From: Deinococcus hopiensis KR-140
GTDB taxonomy: Bacteria; Deinococcota; Deinococci; Deinococcales; Deinococcaceae
Direction: 5' to 3'
Assembly: GCF_900176165.1 (NCBI RefSeq)
Contig: NZ_FWWU01000001.1
Coordinates: forward strand, 62,001 to 126,000
Length of the DNA stretch: 64,000 nt
In this document: in pieces, positions 16,976 through 26,059 of the stretch
Numbering within the stretch: position 1 is the stretch's first letter
How the letters are laid out: each line of letters begins with the position of its first letter
Notes under the pieces: generated by a model
Seen by the model: the letters and a program-made list of their open reading frames with translations, nothing else
Databases searched by the model: none
Told to the model about the DNA's origin: nothing
Program-made: the position numbers and the translations under genes

Positions 16976-17795
16976 GGTTGGGTCCTCTCTGCCGTCGCTT
17001 CTCTATCTGGACTGGCAAGGAGGTGTGATCGGGAAGTTCATCGCTGTTCGCCTTGACCTTCGCTGCATTTTTCCACGGTCCCCCCAACTTCTTGGCTGGT
17101 GTTGCGCCGTCGTTTGTCTTTCTCTGTCATCGCTGAGGAAGCGCCGCCCTGCGCGGCCTTCCATGCGGTTTTCCCGGCAAACTGCGCCGGGAAACCAGAA
17201 ATCCAAAGATGCGGGCTTCCTCACGGTCGCCCGCTGGATTTCTTACCGCATTCCAGTCCCTGGCCTCGTCTGGAAGGTGGGAGAGGCAGGGCGTGGAGCT
17301 GGAAGGCGGTCCACTTCACGGCGCAAGCGCCTGTATTCGCCGCTGAAGGGCGCGGCGAAGTGGGCGGAGCGGCCAGAGGCCGCCAGTCCCATCACGTCCA
17401 GCGCCTGCGCTGACTGGCCGGGGCGGCAGCCCGTCACCCACTTGGAGTGGTCCGGCGTGGAGGTTCGTTACCGTCCAGCCGCGCCTCGGTGGCTTGGAGA
17501 AAGCACGAAGAGGAGAGACCAGGGGCAAGGTGGCTGGGGGCAGGCCGACAAGTGCCCTGCGAATTAAGCTTCGCTGCCCCGGGTGATCTACAGAGGGATG
17601 CAGCGTCTTACTGGTCTGAACTGGTTGCGCAGTTGGCCCCTCCTGATCTGCTTCCTTCAACGGGCTGACGTGGTTCCGGCTGAACCTGACTTCGCCCAGG
17701 CCAGTTAGCGGGTGTTGCTCCAGCCAGGATGATGACGGCGGCCAGCCTCCAAGCAAAGCGATCCCGTTGAGAAGGCGGTGACAATGACGGTTCTC
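16976..17795. other. GC-rich stretch without a convincing gene
   Basis: Frames here are short, overlapping and lack coding character. It holds a 9-bp stem TTTCCCGGC/GCCGGGAAA around 17170-17195 and, at 17358-17420, copy 2 of the 60-bp dispersed repeat first seen at 15798. It may be decayed IS or plasmid DNA. Confidence 0.5.
17358..17420 (+). repeat. dispersed direct repeat, copy 2
   Basis: Shares GCGGAGCGGCC and the block GTCCAGCGCCTGCGCTGACT with copy 1 at 15798-15858, in the same order and spacing. The pair flanks the 16432-16935 gene and its surroundings, so it could mark a duplication or an excision footprint. Confidence 0.6.
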
Positions 17796-18491
17796 TCAGC
17801 GCAGGCTCGTTTGCACAGTTGCCGTGTCCAATGTCTCCCCTTGGACTGAACATGTGAAGCGACGCTGGACTTCGGCCCCGTTCAGGAATTCCCCCACGCT
17901 GCTGTGCCACGACCAACGGCCATCCGCGAATGCAGGTAAGTTTTCTGGGTCGTAGGACGCGCTCGGAGCCTCAACTTTCGTCCTAAGATTGTTGAGGCAC
18001 TCTTCCCGAATCAGGTCGGCAGGTTGGACCGCCAGCGTGGCATTGCGCGGCGGATCAGGGGGAACAACGGGTGTTGCTTCTGTTGAGGCAGCATTTGATG
18101 GTTTCCCTTGTCCGAAACGTGGGAGAAAGCCGCGGAGGGCCCAAGCACCGGCGAGGACAAGGGCAATAAGAATCACCCGGACCACCACATCCTCTCTACG
18201 TCGGTCTTGTACTGTGAACTGCGCGCGCCGCTCCTGATCGAGTTGCCTTCTCTGGGCCGCCTCTTCTGCACACTTCTCCCTGATGGCCGTATTCCTCGCG
18301 ATTGATGCCTCCAGCTTCTCCTTGGAGGCCCGGGCCCGTTCATCGGCTCGGGATTGAGCAAGTGTGCGTTTTCTCTGGAGCTCCTCAGCGTGGATTCGGG
18401 CCCGCTCCTCGTCACTGAGAAGCGGTGGCAGCGGAGGAAGAATCCGAGGTTCACCCTCGGATTGGGCTGCAGCGTCCTTGTCATCACTCAT
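17796..18491 (-). CDS. membrane-anchored coiled-coil protein, 231 aa
   Basis: ATG 18491 follows AAGGTGG. Residues 25-95 form a highly charged coiled coil (ERARIHAEELQRKRTLAQSR and following). One transmembrane segment, VVVRVILIALVLAGAWALRG, lies near 100-120. A proline-rich linker and a C-terminal domain of about 90 residues with three cysteines follow. Topology is likely a cytoplasmic coil and an outside C-terminal domain. It lies 59 bp downstream of the TerD gene on the same strand, so it may be the third gene of that operon. Family not recognised. Confidence 0.7.
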   Translation of the reverse strand: MSDDKDAAAQSEGEPRILPPLPPLLSDEERARIHAEELQRKRTLAQSRADERARASKEKLEASIARNTAIREKCAEEAAQRRQLDQERRAQFTVQDRRREDVVVRVILIALVLAGAWALRGFLPRFGQGKPSNAASTEATPVVPPDPPRNATLAVQPADLIREECLNNLRTKVEAPSASYDPENLPAFADGRWSWHSSVGEFLNGAEVQRRFTCSVQGETLDTATVQTSLR

Positions 18492-18550
18492 GCTTCCACC
18501 TTAAGAAGTGTCCTTCTCAGAACTTGCACAACCTATGCCACCACCAGATT

Positions 18551-19120
18551 TTAGTCGACATTCACTCCAAAACTCGATACCAAAGCACGTAAGCCACCTT
18601 CTAAACCCATTCCCAAAGCTCTAAACTTCCATGCGGCGTTGTGCCGATACACTTCCCCAAATAGCATGGCCGTCATGCCGAGAAAGTTCTCTTGTAAGTC
18701 AAAGCGTGCTATTTCCTCACTATTCTCCAGGTTTAGCAATCTGATGTAGGCTCCATTCACATTACTAAAGTCCCTCCCAACCGCTTCGTGGATTGTGGCA
18801 CACAAGACAACCTTGGAGATCTCAACGGGAACTCGGTTGAGTTCAATGACGATTACCTCGTCATCTCCACTTGCAATTCCATTGAGACTATCGCCACCGT
18901 AGCGGACGCTCATATCGATATCTTCAGCATTATTATAAAATACAAAGTCGTTATCACTCCGGACTTGGCCATTGGACTGAACGAGGAGAGCACTCGCGTC
19001 GAGATCGAAAGGTTCACTACCTTCAGGAAAGTTCCATCCTAAGCCTACCTGGACGCGCTGTAGGCCTGGATGATTTGCGGTAAGAGAAGTGTTGTTGCCC
19101 GAAGTCAGCTGAATGGTCAT
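18551..19120 (-). CDS. TerD-family protein
   Basis: A 189-aa TerD-domain protein. Diagnostic blocks are LQRVQVGLGWNF, PFDLDASALLVQSNGQVRSD, FVFYNNAEDID, SGDDEVIVIELNRVP and AYIRLLNLENSEEIARFDLQ. The paired acidic motifs DLDAS and DNDFVFYN form the calcium-binding site typical of the family. TerD proteins belong to tellurite/stress and phage-inhibition clusters, where they are thought to act at the membrane. The ATG overlaps the stop of the AAA+ gene by 4 bp (ATGA), so the two are translated together. No TerC or TerZABE neighbours are seen. Confidence 0.93.
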   Translation of the reverse strand: MTIQLTSGNNTSLTANHPGLQRVQVGLGWNFPEGSEPFDLDASALLVQSNGQVRSDNDFVFYNNAEDIDMSVRYGGDSLNGIASGDDEVIVIELNRVPVEISKVVLCATIHEAVGRDFSNVNGAYIRLLNLENSEEIARFDLQENFLGMTAMLFGEVYRHNAAWKFRALGMGLEGGLRALVSSFGVNVD

Positions 19121-20523
19121 GCGCGGCCCCTTTCAGCGAGCGATTTGGCTGGTCGTTCGAAGAGCCATGCAATGTCTGCTAGATCTATGAACGAGAGATC
19201 ATCGGCGGTTGGCTGATTGATGGTGACCACACGTCCCGCCTGGTGCTTCAGGATCGTCTCAAAGATATTTCGGACGGTGCGGGCATTGCCAAAGTTTTGG
19301 TCGCGTTCGGCATAGAGGCTCGAAAAATGGGATTTGAGCTGGTACACGGCGATCTGCGTGGATGTGTAACCGTTGCTTGCGCACATGTACTGGAAGATAT
19401 TCAGGAGTTCTTCGCCGGTGTAGTCGTCGAAGTGGATGTAACGATTGAACCTGGATCGCAAGCCAGGGTTCGTTTCGAGGAAGGCTTCCATCTGCTGGGT
19501 ATAGCCAGCGACAATGACGACGAGGTCGTCGCGGTGGTCTTCCATGCTTTTGAGTAGGGTGTTGATGGCTTCCTGCCCGTAGAAGTCGTGCCCGTCGGTT
19601 TTCAGGGCGTACGCTTCGTCAATGAAGAGGATGCCCCCGCGGGCGCTTTGAACGACCTTCTGTACCTTGATGGCCGTTTCTCCAATGTAGCCTCCCACCA
19701 AGCCACTGCGGTCGACTTCTGTGAGGTGTCCTTCTTCGAGAAGGCCAAGTTCTTTGTAAATGAGGGCGATAAGGCGTGCAACAGTGGTTTTCCCTGTACC
19801 AGGGTTGCCGGTGAACACCATGTGAAGGCTCATGGGCATGGCAGGAAGGCCCATCTGCTCGCGCATTTGGCGGACACGAACCAAATTCGTCGCAGCTGTC
19901 ACTTCTTCCTTCACACGGGCAAGGCCAACCATTGATCGAAGTTCATCGAGGAGACTTTCCAGCGTCCGTTCCTTGGGAGGGGGCGGGTTCTGCGCAGACG
20001 AGCTTGCAGTCACGGTCTTGGCGAGTGTCGCTCGAATGATCAAGCGCTCCTTCTCACTTGCTTCGATCAGCTGGAGGATATATTGACTCAGGGCGCGGAC
20101 TTCTTCCTCTGTTTTCTTCCCATCTACTGCAATGCACAGTGTGCCAAACTGCTCGAGAAGACCAATTAAGGTGCGAGTTGTACCCTTTTGTTGACTTTCG
20201 TCGTACATGAGGGATGCTTTCAGGAATTCGGGAAGAGCTTCTGAGTCCTCAACAGCCTTGAACATTTCAGTGAACTCCCTCAAGGCTTTTACTGTCTCAG
20301 TCCGTGTCTTCTTATTTAAGAAGGCTTCGGCCAGGTCCACTTCTTTGGTATGCAGGTGCTGGTCCGCGTAGAAGAGGTGACTCATGAGACCGAGGGCGTG
20401 GACGTAGGCATCCGCCTCAATTGAATATTCCTCGTTTTTCCAGAGTTTGGCTTTTGCTACGGGCGCGAGATAGGCGTCGATGTGAGCGGCGATCTCTTGA
20501 GCCCGGGTGTGAATGGGATTCAT
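19117..20523 (-). CDS. CbbX/SpoVK-type AAA+ ATPase, 468 aa
   Basis: I place the start at ATG 20523 (MNPIHTRAQEIAAHIDAYLA) because a TAATAT hexamer sits exactly 7 nt upstream, fitting a leaderless mRNA; the frame is open 126 bp further. The first 190 residues are helical and lack a clear known domain. The AAA+ module follows: SMVGLARVKEEV, Walker A TGNPGTGKTTVARL, Walker B GGILFIDEAYAL, sensor VIVAGYTQQMEAFLETNPGL and arginine finger SRFNRYIHFDDY. This is the CbbX/SpoVK class. It overlaps the TerD gene by 4 bp. A stress or defence remodelling role together with TerD is inferred. Confidence 0.88.
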   Translation of the reverse strand: MNPIHTRAQEIAAHIDAYLAPVAKAKLWKNEEYSIEADAYVHALGLMSHLFYADQHLHTKEVDLAEAFLNKKTRTETVKALREFTEMFKAVEDSEALPEFLKASLMYDESQQKGTTRTLIGLLEQFGTLCIAVDGKKTEEEVRALSQYILQLIEASEKERLIIRATLAKTVTASSSAQNPPPPKERTLESLLDELRSMVGLARVKEEVTAATNLVRVRQMREQMGLPAMPMSLHMVFTGNPGTGKTTVARLIALIYKELGLLEEGHLTEVDRSGLVGGYIGETAIKVQKVVQSARGGILFIDEAYALKTDGHDFYGQEAINTLLKSMEDHRDDLVVIVAGYTQQMEAFLETNPGLRSRFNRYIHFDDYTGEELLNIFQYMCASNGYTSTQIAVYQLKSHFSSLYAERDQNFGNARTVRNIFETILKHQAGRVVTINQPTADDLSFIDLADIAWLFERPAKSLAERGRA

Positions 20524-20530
20524 GAAGAAA

Positions 20531-20536
20531 ATATTA
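20531..20536 (-). promoter_or_regulatory. -10 hexamer of a leaderless promoter
   Basis: TAATAT on the minus strand ends 7 nt before the AAA+ ATG (20523), so transcription would start at or next to the start codon. No Shine-Dalgarno sequence is present. The -35 region is weak. Confidence 0.6.
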
Positions 20537-20658
20537 GCGGAGCTTTGCCTGATCGAATGACTGCTGATCTCACGGTTGTCCCTGTTGGAAGATCGAGTAG
20601 CCAGCTGATCCATTGGGTGTATGCCCGTGCGTAAGGCGTGACCGAGCATGTTTCAGAG

Positions 20659-21407
20659 GAGCTTTGCACGGTTGTAGCAAGTTGTTGGGGTAGGGTGACG
20701 CGGTGTTGAGTGGTCAGAAGCTCTCCGACTACCGGTTCCCCCTGACGGTCATCGGGGACGCTGTGTGGCTCTACCACCGATTTACCTTGAGCTCCCGCGA
20801 TGTCGAAGAACTTCTGCTGGAACGGGGCATCTGCGTGACCCGTGCATCCGTCCGCACGTGGTGCATCAAGTTCAGCGACCTCTTCGTCCAAGGTGTACGC
20901 CACCGGGAACCACGTCGTGGTTCCCGGTGGCACCTTGATGAAATGTGCGTGGAGGTCGGCGGCGTCAAATACTGGCTATGGCGGGCAGTCAACGAACACG
21001 GAGCCGTGTTGGACGTCTTGTTGCAGCAACACCGAGACACAAAGGCCGCCAGATCGTTCTTCTACCCGCTGTTGGAGTACGACGTGCCGGAGATCATCCA
21101 CACCGACAAACTCTGGAGCGATGGTGCGGCCCTGCGTGAGCTCCCCTTGCTTCACAGCGTGGAGCACGTCCAGGTGATCTCCACCGCCCGTTGCAACAAC
21201 CTGATCGAGCAATCCCACCGTCCCACACGACGGCAGGAACGTCAGCAGCGAGGTTGCAGGTCAAGACAACGAGGACAGGGCTTCCTTGACCTGCATGCTC
21301 GAGTCTCGAACCTTCACCATTCCGCTCGCTCCACTCTCCCTGCTCCTCAACGCCGTTTTTACCAAGAAAAAGCCTTTAGGACGCGGTAGCAGGTCGTGCA
21401 ACAGGCG
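20659..21407 (+). mobile_element. IS6-family insertion sequence
   Basis: One IS6-type transposase is flanked by weak inverted ends: GGAGCTTTGCACG near 20659-20670 and the complement of CGCCTGTTGCACG near 21395-21407, sharing TTGCACG. Ends are approximate. It sits immediately upstream of the AAA+/TerD operon, on the other strand. Confidence 0.7.
20703..21389 (+). CDS. IS6-family transposase
   Basis: A 228-aa DDE transposase. Blocks RFPLTVIGDAVWLYHRFTLS, SSRDVEELLLERGICVTRAS, WHLDEMCVEVGGVKYWLWRA and EHGAVLDVLLQQHRDTKAA are those of the IS6/IS26 group; the acidic residues are in LDEM, HTDK and NNLIEQSHR. The C-terminus QGFLDLHARVSNLHH is typical. Length is near normal and the frame intact. A 3' remnant of a related element is found at 32716-32867. 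Confidence 0.92.
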   Translation: MLSGQKLSDYRFPLTVIGDAVWLYHRFTLSSRDVEELLLERGICVTRASVRTWCIKFSDLFVQGVRHREPRRGSRWHLDEMCVEVGGVKYWLWRAVNEHGAVLDVLLQQHRDTKAARSFFYPLLEYDVPEIIHTDKLWSDGAALRELPLLHSVEHVQVISTARCNNLIEQSHRPTRRQERQQRGCRSRQRGQGFLDLHARVSNLHHSARSTLPAPQRRFYQEKAFRTR

Positions 21408-21648
21408 GGCTGAACTTCAGGCCGTCTGCGTACTCGGTTCCCCTCTGCTTCCTTGAGGCCAACAAATTGCCACAACCGTTCTTGCCTGTCTGCTTGCTAA
21501 ATAATATATACGACGAGGATAATCGCTTTCCCCCATCCCCGATCCCTCTCCCCACCCTGACCTCCCTCCTCCTGGCCTTGGCCGTCACGCTGCCACCTTG
21601 GGGAGCATTGCCATCTCGCCTAACCAGAAGCGAAAGTAAGATGCCAGT

Positions 21649-22260
21649 ATGCACATCACCTTCCTCCGGCACGGACGTTCCCGAGCAGATGACGAAGGTG
21701 TGCATGAAGGACGCTACGACGCTCCGCTGACAGCAACTGGGCGCGAGCAGGCGCACCGTCTGGCGCAGTACTGGCATGCACGCCAGCCTGGGTTCAGCAG
21801 GATTGTCTGCAGCCCACTTCTCCGGGCTCACGAAACCGCCGCCATCCTGGCGAATGTCCTGGGACTGGAACTCCTGACGGATTCAGACTGGATGGAGTTC
21901 GACAACGGTCCACTCGCTGGTCTGAAACACGACGAAGCACTCAGGAAATACCCGGTTCCCAGCTCCCGCGGACGCTTCGAGCCCTTTACGCGGGACGGAG
22001 GGGAATCTGAGGCGGCGTTCCACCGCCGTGCAGGCGTCGCGGTCGAGCGGCTGGTTCAATATGAAGGTGAGCATCTCCTGGTGGTCGCTCATGGAGGCAT
22101 TCTGAATGCTGCTCTGCGGGAACTGACGGGAGGCAGCCGTCTCTGGTTCGAATTTGGGGACACCGGGTTCACGACCGTGAAGTTCAACGCGTCCAGGGAT
22201 ACGTTGCTGGTGCTCGGCGTGAATCAACAGCCGCACCTCGCGGCCGACTCCGTTCAGTGA
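21649..22260 (+). CDS. histidine phosphatase family protein
   Basis: A 203-aa phosphoglycerate-mutase-like enzyme. The catalytic RHG occurs in ITFLRHGRS near residue 7, the second Arg in SPLLRAHETAAIL, and the second His in LLVVAHGGILNAALREL. It would remove phosphate from a small molecule or protein; the substrate is unknown. TAAGAT sits 6 nt before ATG 21649 and no ribosome site is seen, so the mRNA is probably leaderless. The stop overlaps the GTG start of the next gene by 4 bp. Confidence 0.9.
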   Translation: MHITFLRHGRSRADDEGVHEGRYDAPLTATGREQAHRLAQYWHARQPGFSRIVCSPLLRAHETAAILANVLGLELLTDSDWMEFDNGPLAGLKHDEALRKYPVPSSRGRFEPFTRDGGESEAAFHRRAGVAVERLVQYEGEHLLVVAHGGILNAALRELTGGSRLWFEFGDTGFTTVKFNASRDTLLVLGVNQQPHLAADSVQ

Positions 22261-22805
22261 ACGCGTACACCCACGGAGACGCCTCGCGACGAGGCAAGGA
22301 GCAGGCCGTGAAGCGAGGCAAGCGGGTGTTCGTCTCCCTGATCGACGCGGCACTCGTGGGCGTTCTGGTCGCTTGCGTCCTGGGACGGCTGGGCTTTTAC
22401 ACGACCAGCCGTCCCCCTCCCGAGGCCTATTACGGCCAGTTCGTGATCCACTGGCAAGAAGCCTTTTTCGGCATCTTTATTCAGTACCTGATGATGTGCC
22501 TGTTTCGGACGAACCTCAACAAGGCCAGGTCCACCACTTCCCCCATCAGTGTGATTGTCCACGGGGTATTCATCGCCGTGACTTCCGGTTTCTGGCCTGG
22601 GCTCGCTGCTGCTGCCCAGGAGTTTGTGCCCGCCACCAGCACTTCAGACCCGCTGGCCTTCCTGATTGCTCCACTCGTCGGATGTTTCGTCAGCTTCGTG
22701 GCCTGCCTCATGTCACTGATGTTTGTCGCCACGGGCTTTCTCTACGGGCGGACGCTCGCGTTTCTGGACCCCTTCCCGCTGAGAGGTGGGAGGCCGCTGC
22801 CCTGA
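22257..22805 (+). CDS. integral membrane protein, 182 aa
   Basis: GTG 22257 overlaps the upstream stop (GTGA). Four hydrophobic stretches are visible: SLIDAALVGVLVACVLGRLG, the FFGIFIQYLMMCLF region, VIVHGVFIAVTSGFWPGLAA and FLIAPLVGCFVSFVACLMSL extending to FVATGFLYG. No catalytic motif is seen and the family is not recognised. It is translationally coupled to the histidine phosphatase gene, which suggests a joint but unknown role. An IS5-family element lies 5 bp downstream. Confidence 0.7.
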   Translation: MNAYTHGDASRRGKEQAVKRGKRVFVSLIDAALVGVLVACVLGRLGFYTTSRPPPEAYYGQFVIHWQEAFFGIFIQYLMMCLFRTNLNKARSTTSPISVIVHGVFIAVTSGFWPGLAAAAQEFVPATSTSDPLAFLIAPLVGCFVSFVACLMSLMFVATGFLYGRTLAFLDPFPLRGGRPLP

Positions 22806-22810
22806 TCAGT

Positions 22811-23701
22811 AGACCTCTTGCGAAAGTCACGATCGGCAGGCTTGGGTGAGGTTGCACAGCGCTGCGATGAGCTGAACCCGGAGTGCAAACCGACGCCGCC
22901 GATGTCGGTACACGCCCTTCAGCACACGGAAGATCTTCATGCGACGGATCATATGCTCGATTGCCTGCCTGGTATGCGCGAGGACACGGTTGTCCTGGCG
23001 CTGCTCCGCGGACAGAGGCGACGCCTGCGTCGCCTTATGGGGGGTAAGGGCGTGCCTGTGGCTTCTCCACAGGCCCTGATACCCTGCATCTCCAATAAGC
23101 GCCGTTTGGTGAGGAAAACGAACGCCTGACTGACGAAACAGCTTTAGGTCATGAACCGCCCCAGCGCTCGTGGCGGTGCCCAGGATGCGCTGCGTCACTG
23201 TGCACATCAGCACCTGAAATTTCAGGGTGTGCCGCTTTTTCTTGCCGCTGTACCACGCGCGCTGCTTTTTTTGGGCCGTTCACAGGGCACTTCGGAAGCA
23301 TCGACCGCGACGATGCTGTACACGAGTTGTGCTTCCTGAAACACGCGTTTCTTGGGCAGCTGGAACCGTGCACTGGCAATCAGAGCCGCTTCCACGCGTT
23401 CCACCGTGCGATGCACGGTGGCTTCGTGCACACCCCAGTCGTCACCCAGGTGGGCGAAGGTCCGGTACTCGCGCCAGAATTCCAGGGTCATCAGCAGTTG
23501 TTCCGCCACGCTGAGCGCGGCGGGGCGGCCTGATTTCTTTTTCTGTCCTTCGCGTAGGGTCAGCACCTCTTCCATCTCAGCAAACGTTTCCGGGTAGACC
23601 CCGGTGCGTCGACGGAACTGCTTGCGATTCATCTTCAGCGTGCGTGTCAGACGGTCTCGCTCCACCCTCCCAGCTTAGCCTACGACTTTCGCAAGAGGTC
23701 T
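22811..23701 (-). mobile_element. IS5-family insertion sequence with 3-bp target duplication
   Basis: 18-bp perfect terminal inverted repeats, AGACCTCTTGCGAAAGTC at 22811-22828 and its complement at 23684-23701, bounded by AGT on both sides (22808-22810 and 23702-23704). Element length is 891 bp. A lone copy of the same end is found at 47080-47099. Confidence 0.93.
22827..23665 (-). CDS. IS5-family transposase made by -1 frameshift
   Basis: OrfA (23665-23222) starts MERDRLTRTLKMNRKQFRRR and has the HTH-like DWGVHEATVHRTVERVE and the first catalytic Asp in SIVAVDASEVPCERP. OrfB (to 22827) holds GAVHDLKLFRQSG, LIGDAGYQGL and the Glu of RQAIEHMIRRMKIF. The join is a run of seven A on the minus strand (23272-23266): a -1 slip after CCC AAA AAA gives RPKKKQRAWYSGKKKRHTLK, which restores the family sequence. 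The stop lies inside the terminal repeat. Probably functional. Confidence 0.88.
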
Positions 23702-23807
23702 AGTAAGCCCAGCAACACCAGGAAGTGCAGGATGGTAGACCGTGTACCGTAGCGCGTAACGCCCCGCTTCTATGACGTCTGGTCGTGCAATTTTAGGTTC
23801 CCTCCCG

Positions 23808-24338
23808 CTATAAGCGGGCCCGTAATCCTTCTATTTCCTCCGCCAAACGTTTCAGATCGCCTGCCACCTGCGCGTCCGTACCGTGACGCTCCGCCCACGC
23901 CTGAGTCAATTCGAGAAGCGTCTCCCGCTCTCTCAACCGTTCCTCTACCCCTTCCCGCTCTTCCTCGGCTTGCATTTTCGGCTCATCCGGGATGGGTGGG
24001 ACATAGACATGGCCGAGCGCGTCGAGCTGCTCCCTGAGGTGCTGGATGCCCACTTCGTAGCGCTTCACCTGATCCTGAAGGTAGGTCACCCAGTACGGGT
24101 CGAGATCCGGCTTGGAGAGCTGGTAGTTCAGAGAATGAAGCCCATGGATTCCCTGGTCGAGCGAACGGGCGAGCGCCTCCGCATTCTGCTCCTGCGGGCC
24201 GCTCTGAGCGGAGGTCAGCGCCGCGCGTTCATACCGTGCGCGGGTCTCCTGTAAAAAGACCCGTTCCGATGGCGTGGCGTTCTTTTCCAGTTCCTCAATG
24301 GCTTCCAGTCGACGTTGTAACTTTTCCAGACGGCTCAT
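23808..24338 (-). CDS. coiled-coil protein, 176 aa
   Basis: Starts MSRLEKLQRRLEAIEELEKN. It is charged and helical throughout: heptad-rich N-terminus to about residue 60, a middle with PYWVTYLQDQVKRYEVGIQH, a short PPIPDEP hinge near 115-120, and a C-terminal helix. No signal peptide or membrane segment. ATG overlaps the TPR-like gene stop by 4 bp (ATGA), so it is the last gene of the peptide/thioredoxin/TPR operon. Probably a partner of the TPR-like protein; family not recognised. Confidence 0.75.
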   Translation of the reverse strand: MSRLEKLQRRLEAIEELEKNATPSERVFLQETRARYERAALTSAQSGPQEQNAEALARSLDQGIHGLHSLNYQLSKPDLDPYWVTYLQDQVKRYEVGIQHLREQLDALGHVYVPPIPDEPKMQAEEEREGVEERLRERETLLELTQAWAERHGTDAQVAGDLKRLAEEIEGLRARL

Positions 24339-26059
24339 GCGGTTTTGACCCCTTGCTTCAACATGCTCAATTGCTGGCGGAACTGCACCGTCGTGATTTG
24401 CTCATCGAGGAGCTGGGCCAGAAGCTCAGAAAGACGGAGACGTTCCATCCGTAAATTTGCCCCCATGGTGACGGGAATCAGGCCGTGTGAATTGGCAAGT
24501 TCCCGTCCTGCCATTCGCCACAGCGGCCCTTCCGTCTCAGCCAGACGCACATAGTGAAAAATGAGCAACGCAGGGGGAACGACGGGCAGCCTCCGCTGGC
24601 CTTGCCCCCACGGGACGGTCAGCGCAGAATTCATTCGTTCCCGCTCCACCGACTGGTCCCGGTGAACCGTCGCCTCAATGCCAAACGCCTCCAACGACAA
24701 TTGCACGAAAGGCAGTCTGGAAGGAACGGGAACGCCATGAACCTGAATGGGTTTGCCGTCCACGAAGATCGCCGGCATCGCGGCATCGACGAGCTCGCTC
24801 GTCGAGTAGGGCGACATGGCCACAAAGGCCGCAGCCAGAGGTTGCCAGAGCGCCAACTTCTCCGCCAGGCCGTTCCGGGCCTCCGGTGACGCGGCGGTCC
24901 TCAGGACACGCTGGACCTGGCGGGCGAGGTCAGCCAGGGGTTCGGTTTCCACCCCTTCGGGATGAAGCGCGATCTCGATCTTGGTCGCGAGGGTCAGCAC
25001 CTGCGCCAGTGGATACAGGGGCTGGGCCAACTCCAGGCGCTGGGCGGCCAAGAAGGGCTTTCCCTGTTTGAGAAGAGCACTGCTCTGTATCCACTGGGCC
25101 ACGGCATCGGAGAACTGGCTCCTGGGCTGCCAGTTTTTCAGTTCCGCGAGGGTGTCCGCAAGCAGGCCCTTGTTGCGGGGATCAGTGGACTGAACCAGCA
25201 GTTGCAGCGCCCGGGTCAAGCGCTCCGTATCCCCTTCCGAGCAGCTGTACACCTGCTCGTCTGGAGGGAGGAGGCCGTCCACCGCCCGGAGGTACTGCCA
25301 CGTGATCCGCACTTCTTCGCCGTCCCCGTGCTGTTCGCGCACGCGGTCCATCAGACGGGCGGCGCTGACGTCTTCGCCATGCGCTGCGTGGAGCGTGCAG
25401 CAGTTCAGTGCGGCCAGCAGCTTCTGACGCCCATTGGCGGTGGGGATGTTCATGACCCGCTGGTATTCCTGGAGGGCCTCATGCGTCTGACCAATGTTGA
25501 GTGCGGCGAGCGCGTAGCTCATGCGCGCAGCTGACGTCAGGTTCGTCGTCTTGAGCGGCAAACTGATATAGATGGCCTCTCCTGCCACCTGCATGGCTTT
25601 GCGGTAGTGGCGCGACATGGTGTACAAGCTGCACAAGTTGTACAACACGAACACTTCAGCCTCCAGGGAGAAGTCCGAACTGTCACGCCCTGATCGCAGG
25701 GCACTCAGCACCTCAAGGAGGGTATCGACCGCTGGATCGACCAGACTCGCATCGTGGGGTCCAGCAGTGCGGCGTGCTTTTGCCTCGTTGAACACCATCA
25801 GCGCAAGCGCGTAGGACCGAATGGCCACATTCTGGCTGAGCAGGCATACTTTCAGGTTTTCCAGAGCCTCGTCCCAGTGCCCGGCATACTCGAGCAGTGT
25901 GGCTCCCCGAAGATGGGCCATTTCCGTGCCGAAAGGCAGCACCTTGCGGGCGGAATCCAGAAAAGACACCTGGCGGCTGCGCTCAGAAACCCGCCACTGC
26001 GCCCACCGCTGAGGTGAACTCAGCTCTTCAGCACAAATGGTGTTCAGAGACTCAAGCAT
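24335..26059 (-). CDS. TPR-like helical-repeat protein, 574 aa
   Basis: I use ATG 26059 (MLESLNTICAEELSSPQRWA), which overlaps the thioredoxin stop by 8 nt; the frame extends 90 bp upstream into the thioredoxin gene. About residues 50-380 are helix-turn-helix repeats of TPR type (GATLLEYAGHWDEALENLKV; YTMSRHYRKAMQVAGEAIYI; ALNIGQTHEALQEYQRVM). The last 150 residues form a distinct domain with AIFVDGKPIQVHGVPVPSRL and a conserved-looking PPALLIFHYVRL segment. It resembles the C-terminal TPR part of large transcriptional regulators, but no DNA-binding domain is seen. Likely a scaffold or sensor. Confidence 0.75.
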   Translation of the reverse strand: MLESLNTICAEELSSPQRWAQWRVSERSRQVSFLDSARKVLPFGTEMAHLRGATLLEYAGHWDEALENLKVCLLSQNVAIRSYALALMVFNEAKARRTAGPHDASLVDPAVDTLLEVLSALRSGRDSSDFSLEAEVFVLYNLCSLYTMSRHYRKAMQVAGEAIYISLPLKTTNLTSAARMSYALAALNIGQTHEALQEYQRVMNIPTANGRQKLLAALNCCTLHAAHGEDVSAARLMDRVREQHGDGEEVRITWQYLRAVDGLLPPDEQVYSCSEGDTERLTRALQLLVQSTDPRNKGLLADTLAELKNWQPRSQFSDAVAQWIQSSALLKQGKPFLAAQRLELAQPLYPLAQVLTLATKIEIALHPEGVETEPLADLARQVQRVLRTAASPEARNGLAEKLALWQPLAAAFVAMSPYSTSELVDAAMPAIFVDGKPIQVHGVPVPSRLPFVQLSLEAFGIEATVHRDQSVERERMNSALTVPWGQGQRRLPVVPPALLIFHYVRLAETEGPLWRMAGRELANSHGLIPVTMGANLRMERLRLSELLAQLLDEQITTVQFRQQLSMLKQGVKTA

